Below are positions 21,740-31,327 of a DNA stretch of 64,000 nucleotides, one piece after another. Under the pieces are notes generated by a model that did not search any database, was not told the origin of the DNA, and saw only the letters and a program-made list of their open reading frames with translations. Source of the stretch: Polytrichum commune (taxonomy: Eukaryota; Streptophyta; Polytrichopsida; Polytrichales; Polytrichaceae); NCBI GenBank assembly GCA_950295325.1, contig OX485806.1, positions 41,478,001 to 41,542,000 on the forward strand, given 5' to 3'. Positions within the stretch are counted from its first letter, which is position 1. Every line of letters begins with the position of its first letter. Both the position numbers and the translations under genes were made by a program.

Positions 21740-23377
21740 ATGCCGGAAGCACGGGAAGAGGATCGGAGGGAACCCATCCCGGTTCCGCTTAAAGCCCTCA
21801 TCCCTACAATTCCGAGGGAGGACGGGGAGCTGCAGGAGCTAGTGGAGGATCTCCGGGTTATGGGTTGCGTGGGGTTGCTCGCCAAACCCTGGAACCTCCG
21901 AGCGGAAAATACCCTCTGGGAGTTCAAGTTCGAGAGAGGTAATCAGTGGCTAGGGACCAAGAGGAGGGATCCGGATAGTTGGACTCCGGATGTTTGGAAT
22001 AGGGTCTACGAGTTTCCGAGGGGAATTGCAGAGGGATGGGCCGGCCATCGCGATGGCCTGTTCGCCGGAAAGTTTAGAAGGGACGCGGACCCGAAGGACG
22101 GCTTCCACCCCGGGAACTGCCGGAACCTTAGAGAGCGGAGAGTATTAGAGTTCTTCCTGCCCATCCTTAACCCGGACAAGCCTAAGCGGATTAGCCTTAC
22201 CATGGCTAACACCCTGTTTGGTGGTATGTCCGGAGTCCGGCCCGTGAATTGGGGGCTGATAATTCAAGAAATAGTAGGGCGGGCCCTCCCCCATATAGGC
22301 CGGAAACCCTCCTTCCTCTCCCCCTTCATTCTGCACCTCTATCAGCACTTTGACTGCATCACGGTCAAGGAGGAGGACCTGCTGACGATCGCGGCAGATG
22401 AGGTCACCTACAAGCTCCATCCGGAAGCCGGAGACCTCAAGACGGAAACTTCCAGCGACCCCATCATTCCGGAAGCACCTCCCTCTTCACCCGGAAGCCC
22501 GCCGCCGACCCTCCAGAGGCCAATCTCTCCTCCCCCTCATCATCATCCGGAACCCGGACCCAGCCGGGAGACCACTTGGCAGAATGTGGATCTTTTCGCT
22601 TGGGACTTTCCGGAAAATCCCTTCAAGCGGGTCCAGGAGGGGTTGGAGGATGTGCAGAACCAGTACTACCGGCTGGAACACATCGTCCGAGGAGCAAACC
22701 AGGCCCTGGACGACTGCGGACCCGGAAATATTCTCCGGGAGTTGGCAAAGAGGGCGGACAGGAAGGAGCTCGAGCAAGCCAAGACGGAGAATGCTCACCT
22801 CACCGCGCAGGTAGCGGCCATGACTCAAGAGTTGAGTAAAAAGAGCGAGGAGATCCGGAAGTACCACGCGGAGCAGGTAGTGGTCTTCAGTCGGATCCGG
22901 GAGCTGGTGGGGCATCCGGCAGAGATCGTCAACAAGGCGCATCTCTACGACCGGATGATGGCGTCCGGAGAACCCGCTTTTGCTAGGCAGACCCTCCCCA
23001 TCCTCGTGAAATACTCACGGACGATGAAGGATCTCCTGGCGGAAATCCAGAAGGTGGTTCCGCCAAGCGGAACACCCCGGCGGGTACTCTATCCAGGTCC
23101 GCCTGGGTCACCAACTGGAACCCTCTACGAGGTGGTTGGTGAAGTCGCCCTGGTCCAGAATCCGCCAATGTCTGCAGGACCCAGCCAGCAGGGAGGCGGC
23201 TCTCGGCCTGCTAGTTCCGAAAGAGCTTCGGAAAGGATCCGCTTTCCCCAGGTGAGGCGGAAGAGCACCGGGTCTGTTAAATCTGGACGAGGCCAGTCCC
23301 CTGTCCCGCGGACCTCGGATCGGTCCCGGACTCCGGACAGAGCTAGGACGCCGATAAGGCACCAGACTTCGGATTAA
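21740..23377 (+). CDS. C4-family ORF, N-terminal and central part (uncharacterised mobile-element protein)
   Basis: The start is placed at ATG 21740 (MPEAREED), which is conserved in the two other copies, rather than at an upstream GTG. There are 545 codons. The N-terminal third is globular with many Trp/Arg/Gly (LLAKPWNLRAENTLWEF, DPKDGFHPGNCRNLRERR, MANTLFGGMSGVRPVNW, HIGRKPSFLSP). Next comes a Pro/Ser-rich linker, then a coiled-coil-like segment (RKELEQAKTENAHLTAQVAA and following), then a Ser/Arg-Pro tail (RTSDRSRTPDRARTP). It lacks zinc knuckles and enzymatic motifs. It resembles, in layout only, Gag-like or plant transposon-associated proteins. The other copies show that the family protein continued past this stop to a conserved tail. 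Confidence 0.7.
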   Translation: MPEAREEDRREPIPVPLKALIPTIPREDGELQELVEDLRVMGCVGLLAKPWNLRAENTLWEFKFERGNQWLGTKRRDPDSWTPDVWNRVYEFPRGIAEGWAGHRDGLFAGKFRRDADPKDGFHPGNCRNLRERRVLEFFLPILNPDKPKRISLTMANTLFGGMSGVRPVNWGLIIQEIVGRALPHIGRKPSFLSPFILHLYQHFDCITVKEEDLLTIAADEVTYKLHPEAGDLKTETSSDPIIPEAPPSSPGSPPPTLQRPISPPPHHHPEPGPSRETTWQNVDLFAWDFPENPFKRVQEGLEDVQNQYYRLEHIVRGANQALDDCGPGNILRELAKRADRKELEQAKTENAHLTAQVAAMTQELSKKSEEIRKYHAEQVVVFSRIRELVGHPAEIVNKAHLYDRMMASGEPAFARQTLPILVKYSRTMKDLLAEIQKVVPPSGTPRRVLYPGPPGSPTGTLYEVVGEVALVQNPPMSAGPSQQGGGSRPASSERASERIRFPQVRRKSTGSVKSGRGQSPVPRTSDRSRTPDRARTPIRHQTSD

Positions 23378-23776
23378 GAGGCAACTCCGAGTAGGGGTAA
23401 GGCCCCTATGACCCAAGCCTCGCCGTCGTCTCCTCCGGACTGCCAAATGGTTAGCCCATTCCCTCCGCCACCCTCGAGGGCGGCTTCCAATAGGAATCCA
23501 CGAACTGCCTCGATCTAGGGCGGACAAAATCCGGAACAGCGCACCGGAAGCGATCCTTCCCCGATCTGGAGCGTCCGGAAGGGAAGTACACTTTCCGGAA
23601 CACCAGGTTCCGGAACACCGCGGACTCGGAGGATGAGATCGCCCCTTCTCCAAACATGAGGAGGATGTTTACACGGCTACACAAGGCCTCGCTGGGAGGG
23701 GGTTCATCTGCCGTTAGTGGACTCGGCAGCCATTCGAAGGAGGGAGCAGCTCAGAAGAAGCACCACTCTTCTTAGC
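23378..23776 (+). pseudogene. Conserved C-terminal tail of the C4 protein, now out of frame
   Basis: After the TAA at 23375-23377 the sequence still matches the other copies: GKAPMTQASPS, RTGSDPSPIWS, and then (in shifted frames) EIAPSPNMRRMFTRLH, GGGSSAVSG and a final KKHHSS before TAG at about 23776. Copy 2 has SPNMRRVFTKLQ ... SKDGTASKKHRTT and copy 3 has SPSMRKIFTRLQ ... TAPKKHQTT. The ancestral protein was therefore about 680 residues, ending in a Lys-Lys-His tail. Confidence 0.6.
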
Positions 23777-24056
23777 TTAGGATGGTAGTTAGATTAGTTA
23801 GGCAGAATAGAGGTAGGAAGATAGGACTTAGGAGTTTTTGAAGATGAGGAATAAAACTCTCCCTTAGGTTTTGTCAGCGGAAAATCCGGATCTTGATCCA
23901 GGAAATCCGGGAGGTCGGAAGCAGTTAGGGTTTTCTTAGCGGCGGCCGCCTGGGCCGCCGCCCTCAGGTTATGGATTTTGGGCCTCTACTTAAGGCTGAA
24001 TAAGGAGTTGGGGAAGGGTTCCTTCTCCATTGTTGTATTTTGATTGCTCCTACTCT

Positions 24057-24062
24057 AATAAA
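24057..24062 (+). promoter_or_regulatory. Polyadenylation signal of the C4 transcription unit
   Basis: AATAAA in a segment conserved in all three C4 copies (CATTGTTGTATTTTG...CTCAATAAA). It lies about 280 bp after the ORF tail, with roughly 1 kb of element sequence still downstream. Confidence 0.5.
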
Positions 24063-25848
24063 CTCTTTGATCTCTCACTCCTTGATTGTCCTTGCTTGAT
24101 TTTGCGTACGAATGATTCTGAGATTGTTAACGGAGGAGAGAGAGCATGAGGGGATAGGAGTTCCGGATAGGGCATAGGAGAGGAAACGCGGATCAGAACT
24201 AGTTATTGCCTTGCGGATCCTCTCTGTGTGTAGTGGAAGGGAAACCTCACTATTCCGGATGGTTGAGTAACGTCTGGGTGGGATAGCCGCTGGGAGGATT
24301 GGGTGAGATCCGGACTTACGCCAATCTGATGTTCTGGAGAGGTCCCACCGCCCTTAGACGGACCAATCCGGAAAGTGGTACGGATCGCCCAGTTAGCTCA
24401 GATTGGGTAGAGTCCAAGGGAGTGGTAGCCGGATCGATCCGTCGGAAGGAGGCGGGAAGGATCGGAACAGCTAGGATTCCGGGTCGGAGGCCATCTCCGG
24501 AGAGTAGTGGGGAGGAGACCTCATTGTTCCGGATGTCTGGGTAACGTCTAGGTGAGATAGCCGTGGTAAGGACTGGGTAAAGATCCGGAAGGGATCCGAA
24601 CTTACGCCAATCTGATCTTCTGAAGAGGTCTCACCGCTTGTGGACGGGACAATCCGGAAAGTGGTACGGATCACCCACTTATCCCCTCGAGTCAGATCTC
24701 CGGGTGGAATCTGGAATACTCCGATCGTTGTAGCCCTAAGACATAACCCGGATCTCCCTATGTGACCTGCCAAAACGGATTTGGCCATCCGGATTGGTTG
24801 TGAAGGAATATCCGGATCCTAACCTTATAAGGAACGCCTTCACCGGAAGAAACCACCTATTCTAGAGGGTAGAACGTAGAGGGATAAATCTGGATCATAG
24901 GGGTGAGTAAATATTATAATTAGGACCTAGAGATACAATCCGGAAAGGAAAATTCCGGGGGTTTCCGGAAATTCGGCTAAGGAGTGGGAAATAAGTGAGT
25001 ACGGGGAGTTCCCAACCTCCTACACTTCACAGAATCCCTGGACGACACTAGGTTCATCCGGGCAAAACCGGATTAGGCACTGAAAAACACCAATCCGGAT
25101 ATTTTGGTGTTCGTGTGTCCCCACACAAAGCATACTAGGCAAGTATGGCCTGACATTGGGCCAATGGCCATTGAGGCCGTGCCGTTCGGCCTCGGGTGGG
25201 TGAGGCCACACCACCTCACCCATATAAGCCTCTAGGACTCTACGCAGGGCCCCTACCCCACCGTCAAGAGACCTCTTGTCTTTCTACCAAGAGTTGGGGC
25301 CAAGTAGACATTTTCCCATAGTTGCTGGGCCTAGAATCCCCCAGCAGCTTCAGACCATCATAACTTCCTTGTATGGTATCTGATGCTAACAACCGACCAC
25401 TCCATCTTCATCTACGCTTCACGTAGATGCCGATGGACTCCTTACTTGCCCCATTCAGGCAAGTATTGAGGAAGTTATGCCTGTTTGAACCTTGGCAGTC
25501 CCGGGAATGATTCCCAGGCTTTGCTGTACCAGGGTGCTGTCCCAGGACAGCGCCCCACTCAAATGGCCATAACTCGTAGCTCACACCTCTGATTGAGGTG
25601 TTCTTGAGCGTTCTAGAATCACCACGCCATGAGCTACGCATAGCTCTTGGCTTTACCCTCATGCCTCCTAATCTCCGTGGGTGGGAGGCGTTCCCAACGC
25701 TCGGGGCCCTCACCCACACTAGGATCACTTGGGCCCTCTCACCAACGGCGCCACAAGTCTCGGGTGTCAATCCGGGGTCCTCCCTGTGACCATGGTGTTT
25801 CGGGCATTCCTCATGGAGAGGTGCGCGACATAGAAGCCAAGAACAAAC

Positions 25849-26848
25849 TTACGTACACAACAAATCAAAATTGTGCCTCGCCATCTTCCGGGGAGGAGGA
25901 GCAAAAACCGACCCTCGTTGTGGGGCAACATGCTGAGAAGTGTGTTCTTGTTCAGGCTCCCGCATGGGAAGGAGGATGGACTTGAAGATGTTGATGTCCG
26001 ATTCAAGCGCCACAATATGGCGTTGAATGGAGCGGCATGCAATGACGGAACCTCCTAGAACAACGAAATTCGAGAAGGTGAGCAAAAGGAAAGGAACGGG
26101 AAATGAAACAAGTATAAAAGAAAGTAAAATATTAAAAAATAAAGACATGAAAAACAAACCAACGCCACATTGCCAATCCATGATAATGTCGTCTTTTTCT
26201 GTGAGGGCGGAAAAAAAATGGAGAAAAACTCGGGGCGCTTTTCACGAGACCCTCTCCAAGGCACCCCATCGTCCCTCATCAACTGGTTCATCGCATCGGT
26301 AAAGCTGTTGAGCCAAACATCTCTCTTGAGATTGTAATCCATGTCTTTGAAATCCGAGGTTCGGACATTCAAAACGGATTCATTACGCAAGAGCACCTCG
26401 ATGAAGAACTTACGAGTCTGTACGAATATGAATGGTAGAATTAGGAATCCAGAAATGAAAGGAAAAAAATGTAAGAATAAAAATGGATGAGGACACAAGG
26501 AATTTACCAACTTAGAAGGATTAGTGGACGGAGATCGAGGTCATTCATGCCAAACTAGTTTTCGGCAACGTAGAATTCCTCAGTGTGTGCATAGTTGTGA
26601 ATTGATCTAGAGACATCAGGATCAGTGGCGTGTGCGAAGACGAGGATGCCATCGTCATGGAGGTTGGCATTTGCGAAGGCAAACAAAACCTCAAAGTATG
26701 TGGAATATCGCTTGTTCCACTAAGGAACATCCAAGGATGAGGCCGAGATGCTCGGTACACGTAGGTTCTCGGGCATATCTGTAAAGAGTAGATCAATGGC
26801 CGTGTGAACCTTATGCTTGGTATTTGGACGAGTACGGCCCGCTCCAAC
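25849..26848 (-). pseudogene. N4/N6 (beta-order) DNA methyltransferase exons
   Basis: The first exon (26848-26508) has AIDLLFTDMPENLR where class-beta enzymes have TDPPY (motif IV), then YFEVLFAFANANLHDDGILVF-type sequence as expected after motif IV. A later exon reads REKRPEFF. After a frame change in a T-run it reads DDIIMDWQCGVG, spliced exactly (intron 26159-26055) to GSVIACRSIQRHIVALESD. The join gives the motif I pattern D-x-x-C-G-x-G-G-S followed by R-x-I-x-x-x-E-x-D. Motif IV before motif I is the order of beta-class amino-methyltransferases. DMPE in place of DPPY and two in-frame stops make this copy inactive. It would have methylated exocyclic amino groups of adenine or cytosine. 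Confidence 0.55.
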
Positions 26849-26943
26849 CTAAAAAGCAAAAATGCAAAGAATTTTTTTAAAATAAAAACAATTCTTAAAC
26901 TCCATGAAATAAATGGATAAAACAATAGAATGGCATATAAACC

Positions 26944-28791
26944 TTTGTTAGGAATTCTTGTATGTGGCGGTAGGCCGGAGGGGGAACCTTGGTCTTCATG
27001 AGATCCTCAATGAATTCTCTCATGTCCACATTCTCAATAAATAAAAAAACTAGATGACTTCTCTGAGGAAGTCGCAAATGTATCCGGTGCAACAACCTTC
27101 CTCTTGCGAGGCACCGATGGTATGGTTGCACCGCTATGAAAAGGAGCAACAACAGGATCGGGGGCGGGAGCAGAAGGGATGGCAATTGGACTTCCAACCA
27201 CGGTGGTGGCTGGAGCAACATTGCGTTGAACGGAGGCCTTCGTGAAAGAACGAGTAGATACTTGAGAAGAAGCATGGGCGACAACCTTTCTACCCTTGCC
27301 CTTACCTTGGACCGAAACAACCTCCTTCTTAGTGGATGGAGCATGATTATCTTCTTCCGGCTCTTCTTCTAATTGAACCACCTTAAGGGCACAGCTTACA
27401 AGGGTGTTGTAAAGCTCTGCTTCCACCTCGAGCACGAATCCACGAGAGCAATCCAAGTACCAACCACCAGCCACCAAGTGCACGTGTGGAAACTTTGCAA
27501 CTTGAATGTCCGTATAGACACAGAGATTGGAGTTGACATCGACCCAATCTAAGAGGAAAGTGGGCAAGGACAAAAAAGGCAGAGCATTCTTCACAACAAG
27601 CTCACGGTGAATGTACCTGAAAAATGTTAAACATGAGAGAAGGTGGTGGAAAGAAAATGAAGATAGCATAGACCAAATGTGAACTCAAAATATTAACGGT
27701 AAGCGACGCGTTTGATTGCTATGGGGCCTTCTTCAAACTCCAAGAAATCAAAGCCTTTAACAAATTTCAAATCTTCTTTGTCGTCAAAATACACCCGGAA
27801 AAACACTGTCCCACAAAATGAGCCTCCAATGCTCAACATAATTGGATGGTTGCAAAATATCCTATGTAGAAATCCAGTCGATGTCGACGGAACACTCGTT
27901 TCCAAATGATGCGATCTCAACCTCAACCCCCTTCTCCAACTATGTCAAGAGAGAGCACGAGTTAGGAATGTCAAAGAATAAAAAAAAACAAATGAAAAAA
28001 AAAACTTAAAGATGTAGTTGTGCCCAGAAAGAAGCTTTGTTGAGCCAGTCGTAAAGGACTATCTCACAGACATGAAGAGCAGAGGGGAAATTGTTGCTGA
28101 TTTTGACATCGGTGAGAGAGTTCCACCACTGAAGCCACTTGGCTTTGAAGGAGGCATCGACATGTGAGGTTGCCACCTTTTGGAGTTTCTCTATTGTCAT
28201 ATCCGTAACGAGGAAGGTGGAAAAATAACGGTCAATTTGCAACATAGAATAATGTAATGTAAGAATTTATACATAAAGAACAAATGGAACATGTGGGTAT
28301 AAAGAAGAAGAAAAAACAGAGAGAAAAGAGCTGCACCTCGAGGAAGAAATCTTCGCCGTTATCCTTATGGGCGACGGAAATGAACTTTTCAAATTTGCGA
28401 GTTCGAATACTTTTGATCAGTCTATCTTGGGTATTTGTCATAGAGCAGATCTTAGTGCCTCGGGTGTGGCCTCACGGTACAACCTTGCTACAGTATCTGT
28501 TGCGCTGGATAACTCTGTCTAATACAAAGAAAACGGAATATAAGCGAATGGAAAAAAATGAGAAGAAAAAAACATAAGTATAAAGAAAGGGAGAATTACC
28601 TTATACAAGAATTTGACAAAGACGTCCAAGATAAGGGGATACCGAGTAGGATTTCTCTCCATTTTGGACTCGCACATCTTATAGTCAGCGACGGAAATGA
28701 GGTCTTTGAACTCCTCAAGCTTTATTTTCCCAAATGTTTGAATGCAAAGCAACTTGGTTGGGAGGTTGTCCTTGACATGGTCGTGCTCCGT
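26944..28791 (-). pseudogene. Middle exons of the decayed methyltransferase gene
   Basis: Successive coding blocks are separated by AT-rich introns: STEHDHVKDNLPTKLLC to FLYK (28791-28601); KSIRTRKFEKFISVAHKD (about 28420-28330); TIEKLQKVATSHVDASFK to LHVCEIVLYDWLNK (28245-28012); FFRVYFDDKEDLKFVKGF (about 27870-27700); NALPFLSLPTFLLDWVDV and GWYLDCSRGFVLEVEAEL (about 27617-27400), followed by a long Pro/Ala/Ser and Lys-rich linker; and DMREFIEDLMKTKVPPPAY to EFLTK (ends 26944). Frame changes near 28440 and 27860 show decay. No domain recognised apart from the linker, which probably separates the ParB-like and methyltransferase halves. Confidence 0.45.
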
Positions 28792-28878
28792 GGACCTAAA
28801 AAGAAAAAAGTAAGACCAAAACAAATAAAAAACAACATAGCAAAAAAATAAAAAACAAAACACGAAAATAAAATTCAC

Positions 28879-29460
28879 CAGTTGATGTCATTCATGGTAT
28901 TAAGAAAGATGGCGCGCGATGCAATTTCTCTGGTCAACGACAATATAGTTAACCAAGATATGCCAATCTTTGTCCAAGGAATGATGCTTGTTAATGTGCC
29001 TCCACCAAGCTGTCAACCGATGGTTTCCCTTCCAGACGAAGAACATCTTGCCAGCAAGATGAGCAAGGTCAGAGTCATTTCAGAGCATGGAATCAAACTC
29101 ATCATTGGTCTCTTGCGATAATGAACTCCAGGAAGCCCGAATGTCGTCGCACACATGCAGCACCTCGTCAAGGTTGTTATAAGAAGAGACATACATAGCT
29201 CGGTCACCGTCACGGTAACCCATGACGAACTCATTTTGCAACCGAGCGACATCAACCTCGCTGATGGGCCAAACAAGAGGAAGACATCGCAAACGGCACA
29301 AAGGAATTGAGAAACGCGACTTAATTAGAGGTTTGATTCGAACCAAGTGAATCACAATATTGGAATCTTCTTTTTGCGATCTCAGAATTAAGAGCTCAGG
29401 CTCCTCTGGGCTGGACTCATCAAGAGGACGAAAGGAGTCGGGTGGAACATGTGCGTCATT
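28879..29460 (-). pseudogene. ParB-like exon of the decayed methyltransferase gene
   Basis: The exon starts after ...CCTTATAG at 29460 and ends at TG/GTGAAT (28879/28878). It encodes DSFRPLDESSPEEPELLIL, SRFSIPLCRLRCLPLVWP and NNLDEVLHVCDDIRASWSSL. After a frame change near 29080 it reads KMFFVWKGNHRLTAWWRHI and DKDWHILVNYIVVDQ. The block G-N-H-R-L-x-A with a preceding hydrophobic strand and a following 'ilV.yivVd' strand matches the ParB/sulfiredoxin-fold core (GxHRxxA). This is a motif-level assignment without a database search. Confidence 0.5.
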
Positions 29461-29714
29461 CTATAAGGATAAACATAAAACCATGAGATAGACCCCAAAA
29501 TAAAATGAAACACAAAGAACTCGAGGTGATGAATGAAAACCAAAAAAAAAGTTCCGTGAAAGCAATACCTCTCTCTGTAACACATCAACTAATGTCCCAA
29601 CTCCCACCAAGGGAAGCTCCAATTGAACATTCCAATCCTCCGTCGAGGGTTCCTCTGATAAAATAAGATCCATGGATTGAGATCCCTGCACAAATTCAAA
29701 ACAATTTAAAAAAA

Positions 29715-30004
29715 ACCCAACCTATGTACTCAATCAAATCTGGTCTTAACCCCGAATCCATGTCTTCAATCAAAATCTGGTATGAACCATGAACCTATGT
29801 ACTCAATCAAAATCTTGTATGAACTTGGAAGCTATGTACTCAGTCAAAATCTGGTGTGAACCCCGAACCCTTGACCCTCTCGGACCCGAGAGGCCCGTAC
29901 TTGTTCAACCGTACTTATCCAACATACCTTCTAAACTTAGAATATGGCGTAATACACCAACAAAGATTAAACACAACAAACAAACCCTTAATCACAACCT
30001 ATGT
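29715..30004 (+). repeat. Left edge of the ~213-bp satellite array
   Basis: Words such as CTATGTACTCAATCAAAATC, GAACCCCGAACC and CTTAGAATATGGCGTAATAC begin here and repeat as in the main array. The stretch is interrupted by the solo LTR at 30005. Confidence 0.75.
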
Positions 30005-30977
30005 TGTCGCGCACCTCTCCATGAGGAGTGCCCGAAACACCATGGGCACGAGGGGGACCCCGGAGTGACACCCGGGACTTGTGGCGCCATTGGTGAGAGG
30101 GCCCAAGTGATCCTAGTGTGGGTGAGGGCCCCGAGCGTTGGGAACGCCTCCCACCCACGGAGACTAGGAGGCATGAGGGCAAAGCCAAGAGCTACTCATA
30201 GCTCATGGCGTGGTGATTCTAGAACGCTCAAGAACACCTCAATCGGAGGTGTGAGCTAGGAGTTATGGCCATTTGAGTGGGTCGCTGTCCCGGGACATCG
30301 CCCTGGTACAGCAGTGCCTGGGTATGATTCCCGGGACTGCCAAGGTTCAAACAGGCATAACTTCCTCCATACTTGCCTGAAGGGGGCAAGTGAAGGGTGC
30401 ATTGGTATCAACATGAAGCGTAGATGAAGATGGAGTGGTCGCTTGTTAGCATCAGACATCATACAAGGAAGTTATGATGGTGTGAAGTTGCTGGGGGCTT
30501 CTAGGCCCAGCAGCTAAGGGAAAATGTCTACTTGGCCCCAGCTCTTGGTAGAGAGACAAGAGGTTGGTTGACGGTGGGGTAGGGGCCCCGCGTAGAGTCC
30601 TAGAGGCTTATATGGGTGAGGTGGTGTGGCCTCACCCACCCGAGGCCGAACGGCACGGCCTCCATGGGCTTTGGCCCATTGTGAGGCCATAGTTGCCTAG
30701 TATGCTTCGGGTTGTTGTAGTGTTGCTCCGGCAATGCGATGATCAACAAAGGTTTGGACTTCCATGGATGGAAGTCCACATGGAAGAAATGGGTTACCGA
30801 TTAAGGGGTGAGTCCCAAAAGCAAAGTAGGAGGGTTGGTTCCCTCCAATGAAGTATATGGTCCGGGGTAGGAGGAGCTAACCATTAGCATGGCGGTATGC
30901 GAAGGGTAAGCGCTCGTAACCTTTGCTAGAAAGGAAAATTGGCAAGATTGCTAAGGAGGCTAGCAAGGGTTGCGACA
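30005..30977 (+). mobile_element. Solo LTR of the L976 family in satellite
   Basis: TGTCGCGCACC to GGTTGCGACA, 973 bp, with perfect TSD TATGT (30000-30004 and 30978-30982). Removing it restores the satellite word CCTATGTACACAGTC. Plus orientation. Confidence 0.9.
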
Positions 30978-31327
30978 TATGTACACAGTCAAATCAAGTG
31001 TAAACTAGAACCTATAAATTCAATCAAAATCTGGTCTCAAACCCCAAACCCCTTGACCTTCTCGGAACCGAGAGGATCACTAGATTATCAACACTTGACT
31101 TCAAATTATCAAACCAACCTTACAACTTAGAATGTGGCCTAATACACCAACAAAGATTCAACACAACAAGCAACCCCTTAAACGCAACCTATGTATACAA
31201 TCAAAATTTGGTATGAACTCAACCCTATGTACACAATCAAAATTTGGTGTGGAACCCCGAACCCCATGACCCTCTCGGAATCGAGAGGGTCCCCACATTA
31301 TCAACCCTAAACTTCAAATTATCAAAC
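30978..31327 (+). repeat. Satellite monomers between the two solo LTRs
   Basis: About one and a half monomers of the ~213-bp family, including ACCTTCTCGG/CCGAGAGG and CCCTCTCGG/CGAGAGGG palindromes, end at CAAAC (31323-31327), the target site of the next insertion. Confidence 0.8.

Larger units (their letters stand above)
20164..25125 (+). mobile_element. ORF-bearing element of family C4 (copy 1), nested in an LTR
   Basis: It starts TGTGGGAGCC and ends GTCCCCACA, with perfect 5-bp TSD CAAAG (20159-20163 and 25126-25130), inserted in an L976 LTR. It is 4962 bp long, or about 3.98 kb without the solo LTR 20422-21396 and its TSD copy. It contains a 5' leader with a TATTTAAGGG promoter-like word near 21504, one long frame from ATG 21740, an AATAAA signal at 24057-24062, and about 1 kb of further sequence with imperfect internal repeats (24231-24680). 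No LTR pair exists: the first and last kilobases are unrelated. Either it is a giant solo LTR carrying an ORF, or a distinct class of short-TIR element. Two further copies lie at 43441-50114 and 45214-48902. Confidence 0.8.
19887..25830 (-). mobile_element. Solo LTR of the 976-bp family (L976), split by a nested element
   Basis: TGTCGCAACCC starts at 19887 and GTGCGCGACA ends at 25830. Flanks TACAA (19882-19886) and TAGAA (25831-25835) form a 5-bp TSD with one mismatch. The LTR sequence is continuous only when 20164-25130 (insert plus one TSD copy) is removed: the left part 19887-20163 and the right part 25131-25830 match consecutive parts of the intact LTRs. Orientation (minus) comes from the complete element at 54409-61460. 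Confidence 0.85.
19568..29691 (-). pseudogene. Decayed multi-exon gene: ParB-like domain plus N4/N6-type DNA methyltransferase
   Basis: Minus-strand exons with consistent GT..AG junctions run from about 29691 to 19568. The first exon reads MQGSQSMDLILSEEPS. The second leads into a ParB-like segment, and the last exons hold a methyltransferase motif I. One junction is exact: NDIN-TG (ends 28879) joins G-TCC (from about 28793) to give NDINWSTEHD. Another is the 105-bp intron 26159-26055, which splits motif I. Damage includes a frame change near 29080, stops near 26723 and 26554, and a frame change in a T-run near 26215. A large insertion (19887-25830) sits in the intron after the motif I exon. 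The order ParB-like then methyltransferase is common in phages and bacteria; the introns show it has long been eukaryotic. Whether it was a host gene or mobile-element cargo is unknown. Confidence 0.6.
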
